A program made the translations under genes and the position numbers. Shown here piece by piece: positions 1-11,585 of a stretch of 64,000 nucleotides of DNA. The notes below the pieces were generated by a model that saw only the letters and a program-made list of their open reading frames with translations, searched no databases and was not told where the DNA came from. Each line of letters opens with the position of its first letter. Positions within the stretch are counted from its first letter, which is position 1. The stretch lies in the NCBI GenBank assembly GCA_038380435.1, contig JAWZYU010000005.1, positions 33,750,001 through 33,814,000 of the forward strand. The letters are read 5' to 3'. This stretch comes from Ryuthela nishihirai (taxonomy: Eukaryota; Arthropoda; Arachnida; Araneae; Heptathelidae).

Positions 1-1082
1 ATAAAACAGAACCCCTGAAGACTAAATGGTATCCAGATTACAAAATTTAAATGACATTTATTTCCTTAAGGTCATTATTCCATAGGGTCAAAAATGCAAA
101 AAAAAAAAGGTTCAAATATTGGATTGCATCAGAAATTAATATAATTGAAGTATCAGATGAATCCTGAAATACAAATAATTGCATATTTGGATTTTATAGT
201 TGTAGTGTACTAACAATCATTTTAATTGTTCATAGTTTAGGTGAGAGTGGTCTGCAACCTACGACTTGCTGTCTATTTTCATATTAAAGGAGAAAAAAAA
301 ATGTAAATACGATCCATATTTAAATTAAATCCATATATTTCTGATGATGTTTTAAAACTAGTGGATGAAATGTTTGTTGGGATTGTTAACAATTAACAAA
401 AAATTGTTCATCTCAAAATTTTTTTATCTAAATGCCTTAATATAATTTCTTCCTTTATATAACTTCCATAAAAAATGTCTTGTTTTATGAAATAGAAATT
501 TCTTCTCTCAGAATTTTCTTTGCACTGATCAAATTTATACAACATTAGTTTTTTTTAAAGTAAGTTTCTTCACAAATTTTTGCGTTTTTTTGTTGTTGTT
601 GTTGTAAAGAAATAATGAACTGTGAAATTTTGCAATATATTTATCAATTTACCATATTACTTTATATTTGGTAATTGTCTTCTAAATTAAAAAATTTTGT
701 ATAATTTAATGTAAAATTTTTCTAATCTTTTCTAATCTAACAAATAACCAAGTGGTTGACTAAAAATGTTGATTGAATTGGCTTTAAATTATGGATTGGT
801 TATGAACGAACTGTGGATGTGACATAATTAGATTACAGTTATGATTAGAACAAGAGCATGGTAAATAGTTTTCTTTGTGCTAGTGAGAGGGTTTTAGAAT
901 AGATATTTGCTGGCCCATAAGAAATCATCTCTCTTATAGGCCATACAAATCCAATCAAACTTTGCTCCCACACCCCTCACCTTTGAGATTGCTACTGGGA
1001 AAGCCACAGTTTAAATTATAGAACATTGGTCCCATCCATGGCAGGCAAGCTCGAAGGTCCAAAAAATTTTATTTATATGTAT
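1..1082. other. AT-rich flank, no gene seen
   Basis: No coding exon, RNA gene or clear repeat boundary is visible. The stretch is AT-rich with homopolymer runs of A and T. It is either an upstream intron or the 5' flank of the OTUD7-like gene. I see no convincing promoter or CpG-rich start region. Confidence 0.5.
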
Positions 1083-2342
1083 ATGAACTGAAGAGCCAAA
1101 ACATTATGACCAGCACATCTTTATGCAAATCGAAGCAACTGCAGGTAAACTATGACATGTGTGAAGTCCATGAAATGGTATAAATAACACCTGATACTGA
1201 GCTCTGTTAATCAGTGTTATTTTTGTTCTTCAGATGGGAAAGGCAGTGGACTTAAATGAGTTTGACAAAGGCCAAATTGTAATGGCCAGACGACTGGGTC
1301 AGAGCATTTCTGAGACGGCAGGGCCCTGTGGAGTGCTCTGATGCATTCCACAAGCCTTGCCGTCTCATAGTCAGCCGTAGTTAGTGCCTCAAAAAAGGGG
1401 TCTGATGAGGGAAAAACCATGAACCGCTGGCAAGGTGTGGGTTGACCATAGATCATCAATGCTAGAGGTGAGCGAAGGCTATCCCATATGGTATGAGCCA
1501 ACAGAAGGGACACTGTGGTGCAACTCACCAATAATTTGAGTGCTGGTGACAGGAGTAATGTGTCACAACACACAGTACATCGAACCCTGCTGAAAATGGG
1601 GCTATGTAGCCGCAGGCTGCTCCTAGTGCCTATGCTAACCTCAGTTCATTGTTGAACGCACCTACAATGAGCAAGCAAGCATCAAAACTGGACCTTGAAT
1701 GATTAAAAGAAGGTTGTCTGGTCCGATGAATATGGTTTCCTGTTGCACCATGTGGACAGCCGGGTACACGTGTGTGTCATTTACCTGGGGAAGTGTTGGC
1801 ACCAGGATGCATTGTGGGATGAAAACAAGCCAGTGGAGGAAGTGTAATTCTTTGGGCAATGTTCTGCTGGGAAACCCTGTGTCCAGTCATTCATGGGCAG
1901 GAAACTGTGATGTCTACCACCTACCTAAACATCATTGCAAACCAGGTACATCCTTTCATGGCAATGGTATTCCCCTCTAGTAGTGCCTTTCAGCAGGATA
2001 ATGTGCCATGTTACACTGCCTGGATTGTTCAAGAATAGTTCGCGGAACATGAGGAAGACTTCCAGGTATTGCCCTGGCCACCACATTCCCCAGACATGAA
2101 TTCAATCAAACATATTTGGTATTGCTTCATATTTAAACAGCATATCTGATCTGTGGCAGCTCAACCATGTAACTTACAAGAATTAAAGGATTTTCTGGTA
2201 ACATGTTTGTACCAGATACCACAAGACACCTTTAGAGATCTTGTAGCATCCATGCTTCACTGGGTAAGAGCTGTTTTGGTGGCACGTGGAGGACCAACAT
2301 CGTATTAGTCAGTTGGTCATAATGTTTTGGCTCTTCAGTGTA
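1083..2342 (+). mobile_element. Degenerate Tc1-like DNA transposon
   Basis: The element is bounded by inverted repeats: the 26 bases 1087-1112 (starting actgaagagccaaaac) recur as the reverse complement at 2314-2339, with TA-rich sequence just outside. Inside, on the + strand, is a broken Tc1-family transposase. From 1233 the reading is [18 protein letters not shown], the N-terminal helix-turn-helix region, followed by stops and frameshifts. Near 2080-2120 the C-terminal motif reads SPDMNSIKHIW where the family has a Pro-Ile-Glu step. The third catalytic acid (E of DD34E) is therefore Lys here, which predicts a dead enzyme even without the frameshifts. The last readable segment, up to about 2307, has the usual family ending (RDLVASMLHWVRAVLVARGG). 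It is a relict, not a host gene. Confidence 0.85.
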
Positions 2343-2764
2343 TATATAGCAATGATAATATTAAGATTTCACACATATGTAAAAATGTCATTTGGTGCCC
2401 AACTGAACTGGCACCTATGGCTGGGGCCATAGTTTAGAAATGGCTCTGGTTATTCCAATAAAAACGTAAATAAGCCTTTACTGTGGCATTTAAGGAATGC
2501 ACAAAAGCTTACAAATAACCCAAAATTTATTCTTTTGAACTATATTGCATATATCAGTGCACTTCAGAGAGATTTAAACTTTGTCAGCATATTTATCTTT
2601 TTTTACACGAATATGGTCCATTTAAGACAGCATTTTGTGTTCTTACTCATTTTTGTTTATATAATATATTATTAGATTGTGTATATATTATTAGAGTTAA
2701 ATAAATATTTTTCAATATTTTTCATATTTTATTTGAACTCTAAATTGTTAACATTGTTTTTCAG
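2343..2764 (+). other. Intron or 5' leader before first visible exon
   Basis: AT-rich sequence without a gene. It ends in a T-rich tract and CAG (about 2750-2764) that fits a 3' splice acceptor, so the first visible coding exon probably starts at 2765 with a few bases before the ATG. One or more upstream non-coding exons are therefore likely to lie left of the window. Confidence 0.5.
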
Positions 2765-2769
2765 TTACA

Positions 2770-2842
2770 ATGGATGGAGTGTTGTCAGAATTTATTGCCC
2801 GTACTTCTGCTGATCCTGGCTTGGCTTCAGATTTATTGGACA
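2770..2842 (+). CDS. OTUD7: OTUD7-like deubiquitinase, exon 1 of those visible (start codon, UBA-like start)
   Basis: The exon encodes residues 1-24 (MDGVLSEFIARTSADPGLAS, then DLLD) plus the first base of codon 25. It matches the N-terminus of vertebrate OTUD7A/B (Cezanne), where the MDxVLSxF start is followed by a PGLAxDLL segment of the UBA-like domain. The ATG at 2770 is preceded by a T-rich acceptor ending at 2764, so five bases of leader may share the exon. The donor is GTAAGC at 2843, phase 1. Reading on into the intron gives a longer open frame to 3057, but this has no similarity to the family and is intronic. The 24-residue peptide is short, so the call rests on its join to the next exon, where the pattern DLLDS-HDWNLQSALS continues the same domain. 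Confidence 0.88.
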
Positions 2843-3289
2843 GTAAGCTTTGTATGAGTTTCCTTTTCCCCCTCAATCTTTATGTAAATACAGTGCATTA
2901 CTTCTGGTGCTTAGATGCAAAATGCAACATTTCTACTTTGTTTGAAAAGCGAGATAAAGGCAACTGTGGTTTCAATATATATAAATGCATATCTTTGACT
3001 ATATTGGAAGTAACAAAAACCGATATTTTCAATGACTTCTCAGCACCTTGGAAATGAGTATATAGAAAAGTAATGTTTGAAGTAAAATGTTTTTCTCATT
3101 TCCTGAAAAATTTGCAAAAAGGAAAATGTCAAGATTGGTATCTTGGTGATTCCTACACAAATTTACATAAGTTTAATTTATCAGTGCCTACTAAGCAATG
3201 TACACTCAACATTTATTCTTAAAGGTTTCAGTAGTAATGCCTATTTTCCTGTTTATTTCATGTTGCACATTACTAGTATCTGATCCTGA

Positions 3290-4550
3290 GGGAATTAAAC
3301 TGAGAAACTTGCTCAAAATTACAGCCTTCGGGGAAAAAAAAACAGAGCACCATTCACCTACAAACTTTCATCGCTTTAGTTTCCTCTTTATTTATCACCA
3401 AATTTATCCTATTACCAGGCTCATAATCAGCTTTAATGAAAGAGTTTATCTTGCCAATATCATTTGCCAAATGGGCCAAATCATCAGTGTAAGGTATTTT
3501 CAATTTTCCTATTTCTTGATCATCTACAGGACCAATTTTTCCTTGCAATGAATTCCTCATAAAAAAAAAAATCAAGTGTAGCACCATTAAACCACAGTAG
3601 TAATTCCTATGTGAGGACATGTAGAGAACAGTCTCTTTTAAAGAGTCCTTATGTTCCAAATTTCTGTGAAAGAAAATGGGTAGTAGGATTTTTAAAGATA
3701 CTACACTTATTGAGAAATGTATGGCCAATATCTGAGTAAAGTCATGGGGCAGAGACCCATTTGCCATTTACCAGGAGATGAAGCTACCATTTTAGTAGGA
3801 ACGCAGACAAATAATGGATTTTTTTACCACCAGACTCCATCATGCTTCTTCAGGCACTAGTAAGCTGGTATCTGAGATACATTACTTCAGCTTAGGATTG
3901 GAATGCTGAAACTAATGTCAGGGGTTTAGATATTTGTGATGGCTTCTGATCAGGATCATCTGCCAACTGATATAAAAGATCTTGTTTAACTTTTCAGTGG
4001 TGATTAGCAATCCATAATACGAGCAGAAAACACAGCACTAGATTCTCATTCAAATCAAATTCATAGCCAGTGAACAGTTGAGTTAGTTTAGATGATCAGC
4101 ATCAAGACCCTGTGAGGTTAAAGATTTCTCAGCAGGATGAGAAAAAAATGAAAAATAAAAATATGAATACAGAAGTCCAAATCAGTAGGACAAACTGATC
4201 TGGTAGCCCTTCTGAGTATATCATGATATCCAAGGAAACCCTCACTCCTCTTCTGTTGTTAGGGAAGGAATATATTCTTGAAAAATATTATTTCCTTGCA
4301 CCATGTAATAAGGCAGGTTTTGACTTTAAGTGCTCTGCCTAGTTGGTACTGTGCATCATCACAGAGAAATAGTTCATAGCTCTCCTTTTGTACCTAGCTG
4401 TCATTTTTACAGAGGTTTTACCCTTTTGTAAAGCAAAGTGTAGATTTTTATGCATCCAAAACAACAAACAACAAAAAAGCTCCAATTTGGAGAAAATAGG
4501 GACGTGTATATGTAATGTTAGCATCAATATTTCTATCAGCGAGTAACAAT
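3290..4550 (-). mobile_element. Internally deleted RTE-like non-LTR fragment
   Basis: On the minus strand, 3354-3560 reads MRNSLQGKIG..IPYTDDLAHLAND..NSFI, which matches the reverse-transcriptase palm region of the near full-length element at 20985-24605 (MRNSLQGKDF..LDYADDSALLAND). The catalytic box is YTDD rather than YADD. Directly next to it, from about 3590 to 4550, lies sequence matching that element's 5' non-coding end (23860-24605), including the stretch ending near the shared catcatcacag motif. About 1.9 kb, including the endonuclease and the RT fingers, is therefore missing between the two parts. The fragment is not coding. Confidence 0.75.
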
Positions 4551-4867
4551 TTTTATTTTAGTGATAATAGATTAGGATGTTTTGTACCCATAGTGAGGAA
4601 AGAGATGTTTTTGGTGGAGTGGAATTTTTGTTTTCTTAAAGGGAAACTGTAAATGCATCTGGACAATGTTTGTTTGTGCCTGTTGTGAATATGGTTTGCT
4701 CACTCAGCCATATGGCTGCCATTCATATATGAAAACTCACTGCTGCCAGCACTCTTGAAGAATAAAGTTGAGTGTTTTGCTTGACTTGGAGATGTCATCT
4801 GTGACTCATGCAAGAGTTTCTTTGCCACCTGCCAAAAACCTGACCAAGCAACTGCCAGATGCCAGGA

Positions 4868-5225
4868 GCAAAGTTTGGCTCATTCGGTAGCAGCCTGGCT
4901 CAATCTGCAGTTTCCAGGTTTGAGTCCCACCTATGCCAGCATTGAGATTTATCTCTGCTAAACTCCACCCTGCCCTCAGTCAGAATGGGGACATTGATGG
5001 GCTTGGAAAGGCCACCATCAATCAGATGGCAAGTAAAGCTTTGACCCAGTGCATGTTAAAGAATACACTGGATTGGATAGTCTTGATGGGAGGCTTCCAT
5101 CTGTTTCCTAACAGTTGTCCAGTAGGTCCCTTTCCCCCAACTTTCTCTGAGTCTTTGGGGTCCTTTTGACTTGCCATTTAGCCCATTGTGTGCAAAAAAG
5201 TGACACTCATAGGTAAAACAACCCA
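4868..5225 (+). mobile_element. SINE family 2 copy (tRNA head, ~385 bp type), diverged
   Basis: The head resembles a tRNA pol III promoter: an A-box-like part near 4876-4892 and a B-box-like GGTTTGAGTCCCA near 4917-4930. The body follows the family order seen in the intact copy at 29945-30329: a start/stop of a short ladder of conserved words (gggcttggaaaggcc, catgttaaagaa, ctgtttcc, gcccattgtgtgcaaaaaa) ending in aaaacaaccca. The open frame at 4933-5169 is part of this SINE and not a gene. Confidence 0.8.
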
Positions 5226-6354
5226 AAGCGAGATGCCATCCCTGGCTATCTGGTGATTTCCCTTTCTCTAGGCTCCACTGTAGCTGGTTGTGAGTTTCAA
5301 AGTGACAATCTTTGGTTACCCTCCATCCTACTCCAGATGCCAGTTATTGTTCAGGATGTTTTACCTTTGAGCATCTCTTTTGTGCATACAATGGGTTAAA
5401 TGACCTGGTCTAAAACCTCCCTCCTCCTCCCATCATTGATATAGGTTTGCTCAAGTATACATTCAATGTTCATAGACTTTCAGCATTCCCCAAAAACTTC
5501 ACCTGTAGAAATAAGGCTTGGACTCATTATCATGGGACATTGAACCATGGGAAAAGAAATAGGCTTTGCAATTTTATTTATGTGATGTGCAATGGTCCTG
5601 AGCATGTCTTTGGACATCCAATCTCTAGGCCTCCCCATAAATCTAATCCAGGAATTTTGATACCACATGGATCAGCTTCATAAATGTTTTGGAAGTTTGT
5701 CCATCGATTTTGTAATTTGTGAATGCTGATGGCATGCCCATGTTTAACTAATCAGCAGCGAGGTGGAAAGAAAATCCTTAACACAAATTGTAAAGCAAGT
5801 TGTAATCATTCAGTGTAAAAAAAGTCTCCTGTTGCAAACCTGCTTGGAGGTAGATGCAAGCTGATTAGCTATAGTCATGACCAGAGGTATCAAAATTTTG
5901 CATTTGTTTTTGTTTTCCTGTGAGTATGTACTCACTGAAATAATGAACTCCACTTTGATCCTTGTCTGATGAAAAGACATTACTCTGCTCTACTGCTGCT
6001 GCTAGTATTAATGTGTTTGCTTCTGCTGTGAGTTAGATTTACTCATGATCCTGCTGTGAGTTAGCATTTACTCATGTTCCTGTTGGAAGAGAAATCTAAA
6101 ACTGGACTGTCTGTGGTTAATGTAGAGAGAGGCTTCATTGAACGTCTGCTTTCTGATATCATAATGGCAATCTTTGGTGACCAGGTTAATGGCCTGAGGT
6201 ACCAAGAATCAATGTGTTTGAATCTTTGCTTGTTGCTGATCTTGCAATTTAGCACTAAGTGTAGTGTGGGGAACTCTAAAACCATGCTGACCTTTTGCAA
6301 GTACTGTTACTATTCCTGAGACAGCAAATTACTGCTCATAGGCCTCTGTGATAG

Positions 6355-6655
6355 GTCTGAAAAACCCCATGGGATCAGAGAAGGTTGGGGAAGGAGATCT
6401 ACTGGACAGCTGTTAGCAGACAGATGGGTGCCTCCTGTCAAAGCTGTCCAGTGTGTTCTTTAACATGCACATGGTATGGCTGTCCTGTACACAGAACCAT
6501 GGCTTAATGTACCATCTGATGGATGGTAATCTTTCAAAGCCCACCAGTATCCCCTTTCTCACTGAAGACAGAGCAGTGGTTAACACAGATAAATCTCAAT
6601 GCAGGCACAGTTGGGACTTTAACTGGGAACAACATATTATGAGCCTGACTCACCA
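6355..6655 (-). mobile_element. SINE family 2 copy, truncated and diverged
   Basis: The reverse complement follows the family-2 SINE: the words gatcagagaaggttgggg, cagctgtta, ttctttaacatgcac, cccaccagtatccc and a degenerate tRNA-like head near 6600-6650. The usual 3' end (tacctctgagcggcac in this orientation) is missing. The open frame 6453-6689 belongs to it. Confidence 0.75.
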
Positions 6656-6844
6656 GATGTCAGACCACCATGGAAGACAGAAATGGTAGGGAAAAGAAAA
6701 TAATAATTTTATGTAACAGAAAAAGAAGTATCAGTTGTATGAGTATATTTATATTTTGATCCTTGGGAGCAAATTAGCCTTATTAAAGGGGTGTTAAGAA
6801 TTAAGGGTAAGTGAAGCCCTTAAAGTTTGTTTGTAGAAGCATCA

Positions 6845-7780
6845 TGCATTTAATAAATATTGAGATAAACTCGACAGTTCAACATCCAGTAATAAATGGG
6901 CACTTTTTGACGTCGATTTCAATTTTAGAGGAAAAATTGTCTGAGCCAGGTGGGATACGAACCTACGACCTCCTGATAACATGTCAGGTGCTCTGGACCA
7001 CTGAGCTAATGGCTGCCGATCAAGATTTCCTCTAATTAAAGCTACGAACATTCCCTTTATGTCACATGTAGGCGTTATTTTAGGCAATTTTTAGCTCTAG
7101 GAGCTTTTTATTTGCCAATAGATGGCCTGTTTATTGCTGGATGTTGAACTGTCAAGTTTATCTTAGTTTATCTCAATATTTATTATCATCAGCATACTTG
7201 TAAGACATGCTTTCCATCTATTGGCAAATAAAAAGCTGCTAGTGCTAGAAATTGCCTAAAATAACGCCTACATGTGACATAAAGGGAATGTTCATAGCGT
7301 TAATTAGAGGAAATCTTGATCGGTGGCCGGTAGCTCAGTGGTCCAGAGCACCTGACATGTTATCAGGAGGTCGTGGGTTCGTATCCCACCCAGCTCAGAC
7401 AATTTTTCCTCTAAAATTGAAAATGACGTCAAAAAGTGTCTATTTATTACTGGATGTTGAACTGTCGAGTTTATCTGAGTTTATCTCAATATTTATTATC
7501 ATTAGCATACTTGTAAGACATGCTTTCCATCTATTGGCAAATAAAAAGCCGCTAGGATTAAAAATTGCCTAAAATAACACCTACATGTGACATAAAGGGA
7601 ATGTTCATAGTGTTAATTAGAGGAAATCTTGATCGGTGGCCGGTAGCTCAGTGGTCCAGAGCACCTGACATGTTATCAGGAGGTCGTAAGTTCGTATCCC
7701 ACCCGGCTCAGACATTTTTTCCTCTAAAATTGAAATTGACGTCAAAAAGTGCCTATTTATTACTGCCTCATGCATTTATA
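6845..7780. repeat. tRNA-like repeat cluster A (three units, -,+,+)
   Basis: Three copies of a unit of about 313 bp. One inverted copy carries the tRNA-like core at 6942-7015 (-), and two direct copies carry it at 7324-7397 and 7637-7710 (+). The spacing of the two direct copies is exactly 313 bases. Each core of about 74 nt folds as a cloverleaf: D stem GCTC/GAGC, anticodon stem CCTGA/TCAGG, T stem GTGGG/CCCAC, and an acceptor stem that pairs at most positions. Pol III A-box-like (TAGCTCAGTGG) and B-box-like (GGTTCGTATCC) segments are present. The anticodon loop reads CATGTTA, so position 33 is A, not the near-invariant T, and the nominal anticodon would be TGT. These look like tRNA-derived repeats rather than working tRNA genes. 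Open frames within the cluster are repeat-derived. Confidence 0.8.
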
Positions 7781-8154
7781 TCCAGTAGACAAGGTAACTC
7801 CTAATGCTTTTTCTCAAATCATTTAGTTATGATTTCTTGTGTGAATCAATATATACCTTTTGTTATTAATACTAATTCATGTGTAAGTTGCCTGCTGTGT
7901 CAGCTGAAGCTCTTTTGATGGTCTAAGAGTTATTGTGCGAACAAATATTTTTGCTTTCACATATCCATAACACAGTCCATTTTTTGTGATGGGATGGTAA
8001 AGATTAATTACTAAAGCTCCCACCCCAACAGCAACAGTAAAAAAAAAACATTAAGGATTAAATATATATTTCAAAAGAATATCTTCTGAACAGATCCCAG
8101 TTTTACAAAATCTATGATATTTACATAGTTATGAAAACTAAATATTTTATAGCA

Positions 8155-9515
8155 TATAAATAATGAAATAAGCTCGACGTATTCAATCAAGTAACAAATC
8201 AGCACTTTAGTGTCTATTTTGAATCTTAGAGGAAAAATTGTCTTGAGCCGGGTGGGATACGAACCCATTACCTCCTGATAACATGTCAGGTGTTCTGGGC
8301 CACTGAGCTACCGGCCGCCGATCAAGATCTCCTCTAATTAGCACTATGAACATTCCTTTTATTTTCATATAGATGCTATTCAAGCAATTTTAGCCAAAAG
8401 CAGCATTTATATTTGCCAATAGATGGAAGCATGTATTACAAGTATGCAGATAATAAAAAAATGAAATAAGCTCGATGTATTCAATCAAGTAACAAATCAG
8501 CACTTTAGCGTCAGTTTAAATCTTAGAGGAAAAATTGTCTTGAGCCGGGTGGGATATGAACCCATTACCTCCTGATAACATGTCAGGTGCTCTGGGCCAC
8601 TGAGCTAACGGCTGCCGATAAAGATCTTCTCTAATTAGCACTATGAACATTCCTTTTATTTTCATATAGGCGCTATTCAAGCAATTTTAGCCAAAAGCAG
8701 CATTTATATTTGCCAATAGATGGAAGCATGTATTACAAGTATGCAGATAATAAAAAATTAAATAAGCTCGACGTATTCAATCAAGTAACAAATCAGCACT
8801 TTAGCGTCGATTTAAATCTTAGAGGAAAAATTGTCTTGAGCCGGGTGGGATACGAACCCACGACCTCCTGATAACATGTCAGGTGCTCTGGGCCACTGAG
8901 CTACCGGCCGGCGTTCAAGATCTCCTCTAATTAGTGCTATGAACATTCCTTTTTATGTTTCATTTAGGTGCTATTCAGGCACTTTTAGCCACAAGGCTAA
9001 ATTTGTGGCTAAAATTGCCTGAATAGTGCCTATATGAAACATAAAAGGAATGTTCATAGCTAATTAGGGGAGATCTTGATTGGCGGCCGGTAGCTCAGTG
9101 GCCCAGAGCACCTGACATGTTATCAGGAGGTCGTGGGTTCATTTCTCACCCGGCTCAAGACAATTTTTCCTCTAAGATTTTAATCAATGCTAATGTGCTG
9201 ATTTGTTACTTGATTGAATACGTCGAGCTTATTTCATTTTTTATTATCTGCATACTTGTAATACATGCTTCCATCTATTGGCAAATATAAATGCTGCTTG
9301 TGGCTAAAATTGCCTGAATAGCACTTATATGAAACATAAAAGGAATGTTCATAGCGCTAATTAGAGGAGATCTTGATCGGTGGCCCGTAGCTCAGTAGCC
9401 CAGAGCACCTGACATGTTATCAGGAGGTTGTGGATTTGTATCCCACCCGGCTCAAGACAATTTTTCCTCTAAGATTTAAATCGATGCTAAAGTGCTGATT
9501 TGTTACTTATTTTAT
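8155..9515. repeat. tRNA-like repeat cluster B, large palindrome (five units, -,-,-,+,+)
   Basis: Five further copies of the tRNA-like unit, slightly diverged from cluster A. Cores lie at about 8244-8317 (-), 8541-8614 (-), 8837-8910 (-), 9084-9157 (+) and 9381-9454 (+), with unit spacing of 296-297 bases. The third minus unit and the first plus unit form an inverted repeat with arms of about 235 bases (8760-8994 and 9002-9238) around a 7-base centre (ggctaaa). The cloverleaf features are as in cluster A: the anticodon loop again has CATGTTA, and single changes affect the T loop in the copy at 9084. Confidence 0.82.
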
Positions 9516-10003
9516 AGCATAATTATATATGTTAAGATTACAGTTATCATTACTTTAGATGCTAAATGTACTGGTTTTCCTCTACATGAGGTAGGTAAGA
9601 CAACCTTACTGCAGTGGTAAAGTTGTCTTTATGATCTTAATGATACATTCAGTAGAAATCAGTATATTAAATGTATAGATATTGATATATTTCAATATAT
9701 ATTTGGGCCACAGGATACATAAATATCACTTTGGAATCACTATACTGTTCTGAACAGACTATGATCTTTCCACTATACCACATTTGTTCATAGATTCAGT
9801 AAACATGAAGTGCTCATTGGAGCTCTTATTGGTTTCTCCATATGCAGTTTTTTAAAATTTTATTTTGAAAACATAAGACAGAGAAGTGTGCTAAAAACCA
9901 CTTCTGGCTTGTACAGACTTTCTTGTACAAAAAGTATGACAGTTTCATATATTTGTCTTTTTTTTTACAGTTAGAAGTAATATTATTATTTTGTATTATG
10001 CAG

Positions 10004-10234
10004 GTCATGACTGGAATTTACAGTCAGCTCTATCTGCTTATTATGTGATGAAGGGTATTCTTCCTGGAGAAGTACCACCTTTGGATGGAAATTATGTATC
10101 AAAGCTGAACACATCTAGCATATCTCTCTCTCGCTTCATGAAACCTCTATATGAAGAAGAACCACTTGAAACTTGTCCACATTCAAGACCGCTTTTAAAG
10201 AAATTTAGTTCTGTAGAACTGGAAGATGACAATA
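10004..10234 (+). CDS. OTUD7: OTUD7-like deubiquitinase, exon 2
   Basis: The exon completes Ser25 and encodes residues 26-101 plus the first base of codon 102. It is 231 bases long and symmetric phase 1 to phase 1. It begins HDWNLQSALSAYYVMKGILP, which aligns with the NWDVNAALSDF segment that closes the UBA-like domain of Cezanne. The rest is a Ser/Pro/Glu-rich linker ending VELEDDN, with a run of dibasic and acidic residues and no motif I recognise. The acceptor is CAG at 10001-10003. The donor is GTTAGT at 10235, a weaker but acceptable site. In-frame translation past the donor stops after two codons, which supports splicing here. The linker is the least conserved part of the family, so this exon is placed by its first 12 residues and by phase. 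Confidence 0.88.
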
Positions 10235-11364
10235 GTTAGTAGAATTTTTTTTATTATTTTTATGTAATAACTTGTTTTAAATGATTGCCAACAAAAGTTG
10301 TGATTTAACCTTTCACATGCCAGATTAAAAATTGCCCACGACCCAACTTTTTTTTGTGTTCTGCAAAACAAGGAAAAGTGGAAAAATCGCTTATATGTCA
10401 TATACCAAATCAAAGAGCAATTTATTTTTCACAATAAGTGATAGAAATCGTAAAGGAGAGAGGTAAGCAAATATGCTCACAGACGCCACTAATCTGAAAA
10501 GTGTTAAAGTAAGTTTATAATTTGGAGCTGAGCATATTTTATGTTGAAAAAGTAGCAACTTAAAAAAAAATTATAAGTGCTTAGAATTATGTAATGAAAT
10601 ATAATAGCTTAGTAAGCTCTGTAAGTGATTTATATCAGAATGAAATAAGCAGCTATTATTTTTTTATATCAGTTGACAAAAGCTGGTTTGAATGTTGGGG
10701 TGAGGCAGAAATTTCAGTAATTTACCATTAAATATGAAGTGTGCTTTCATTCACAGAAACTTAACAATTTATGGAAACAAATTTTATTTTTGTGAAGAGT
10801 TGCTTTGCATGTGGGATGCAACTGCTCACTTTTAATTTAGTTAGTATCTCTAACTAAATAGTGGTATACTAAATTTTATTTCTTTTAATAAATAGCAGTA
10901 GCTTGCAAAGAACCTTCTTTATGGTCAGTGAGCCATATCACTTTAATTTTATTGTTTTTATGTAGCATCTCTGATATAGTCATAAACAGCAACATAGCAG
11001 CCATGTGCTGATCTCTTTTTGTTTCAGTGGCAAAGGAATGTTATCGAAGAAAGAAAAGCTAATTGAAATAAACAGCAATAATATGGCAAAATTAAATGCA
11101 CTTAGTAAATTAGATATTAGACTATATTCTTTATCTTGATTTTTTTTTTCTTGACCATAAAGCATGAACTTTTCTTATAATTGTAACTAGTTCTACATAT
11201 AAACATTTTTTTTAATCTTGTTTAAAAAAAAAAACGAGATAATGTGTTCACTTCGTCATCTGTCCATCTGTAGACATTAATTTTTTTTATTATTAGAGCT
11301 AAATAAAAAATTCTTTTTTGTGTTGGGTAAGTATTGATGAAAGGTGATTTGTGCTTTCTGAAAA

Positions 11365-11585
11365 AAATAACTTAAAATTCTCTATCATTGAGCAATAAAA
11401 TTTTAAAGTTCATCCTTCAAATTATTTGCATGTTAAAAGTTTTTAGGGGAAAACTCAGAAGCTTTACTGTCATTGCTCCAGAAAGCTTCTGAGTTTTCTC
11501 CTAAAAACTTTTAACATGCAAATAGTTTGAAGGATAAAAACTTTAAAATTTTATTACTCAATGATAGAGAATTTTAAGTTATTTT
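11365..11585. repeat. Foldback hairpin element
   Basis: Two arms of about 100 bases, roughly 11365-11466 and 11482-11585, are near-perfect reverse complements with only a handful of mismatches and one small indel. They are separated by about 15 bases. The arms carry matching words such as ttctctatcattgag and gcatgttaaaagttttta. No coding capacity is seen. The shape is that of a MITE or foldback element, or of a recent local inverted duplication. Confidence 0.85.

Larger units (their letters stand above)
2843..10003 (+). other. Intron 1 (7.2 kb)
   Basis: Bounded by GTAAGC and a T-rich acceptor ending in CAG at 10003. It holds an RTE-like fragment, two tRNA-head SINEs and two clusters of tRNA-like repeats, listed separately. 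The stretches 2843-3290, 4550-4868, 5226-6354, 6656-6844, 7781-8154 and 9516-10003 are AT-rich with no gene or named repeat that I can support. Confidence 0.8.

Noticed and set aside
2843..3057. Extension of the first exon into the downstream open frame
   Set aside because: The family pattern continues at 10004 with correct phase, while the extension has no similarity and starts with a strong donor GTAAGC.
7324..7397. Functional tRNA gene
   Set aside because: The cloverleaf folds, but position 33 is A, the acceptor end is imperfect, and the core is embedded in a ~300-bp repeat present eight times. A tRNA-derived repeat fits better.
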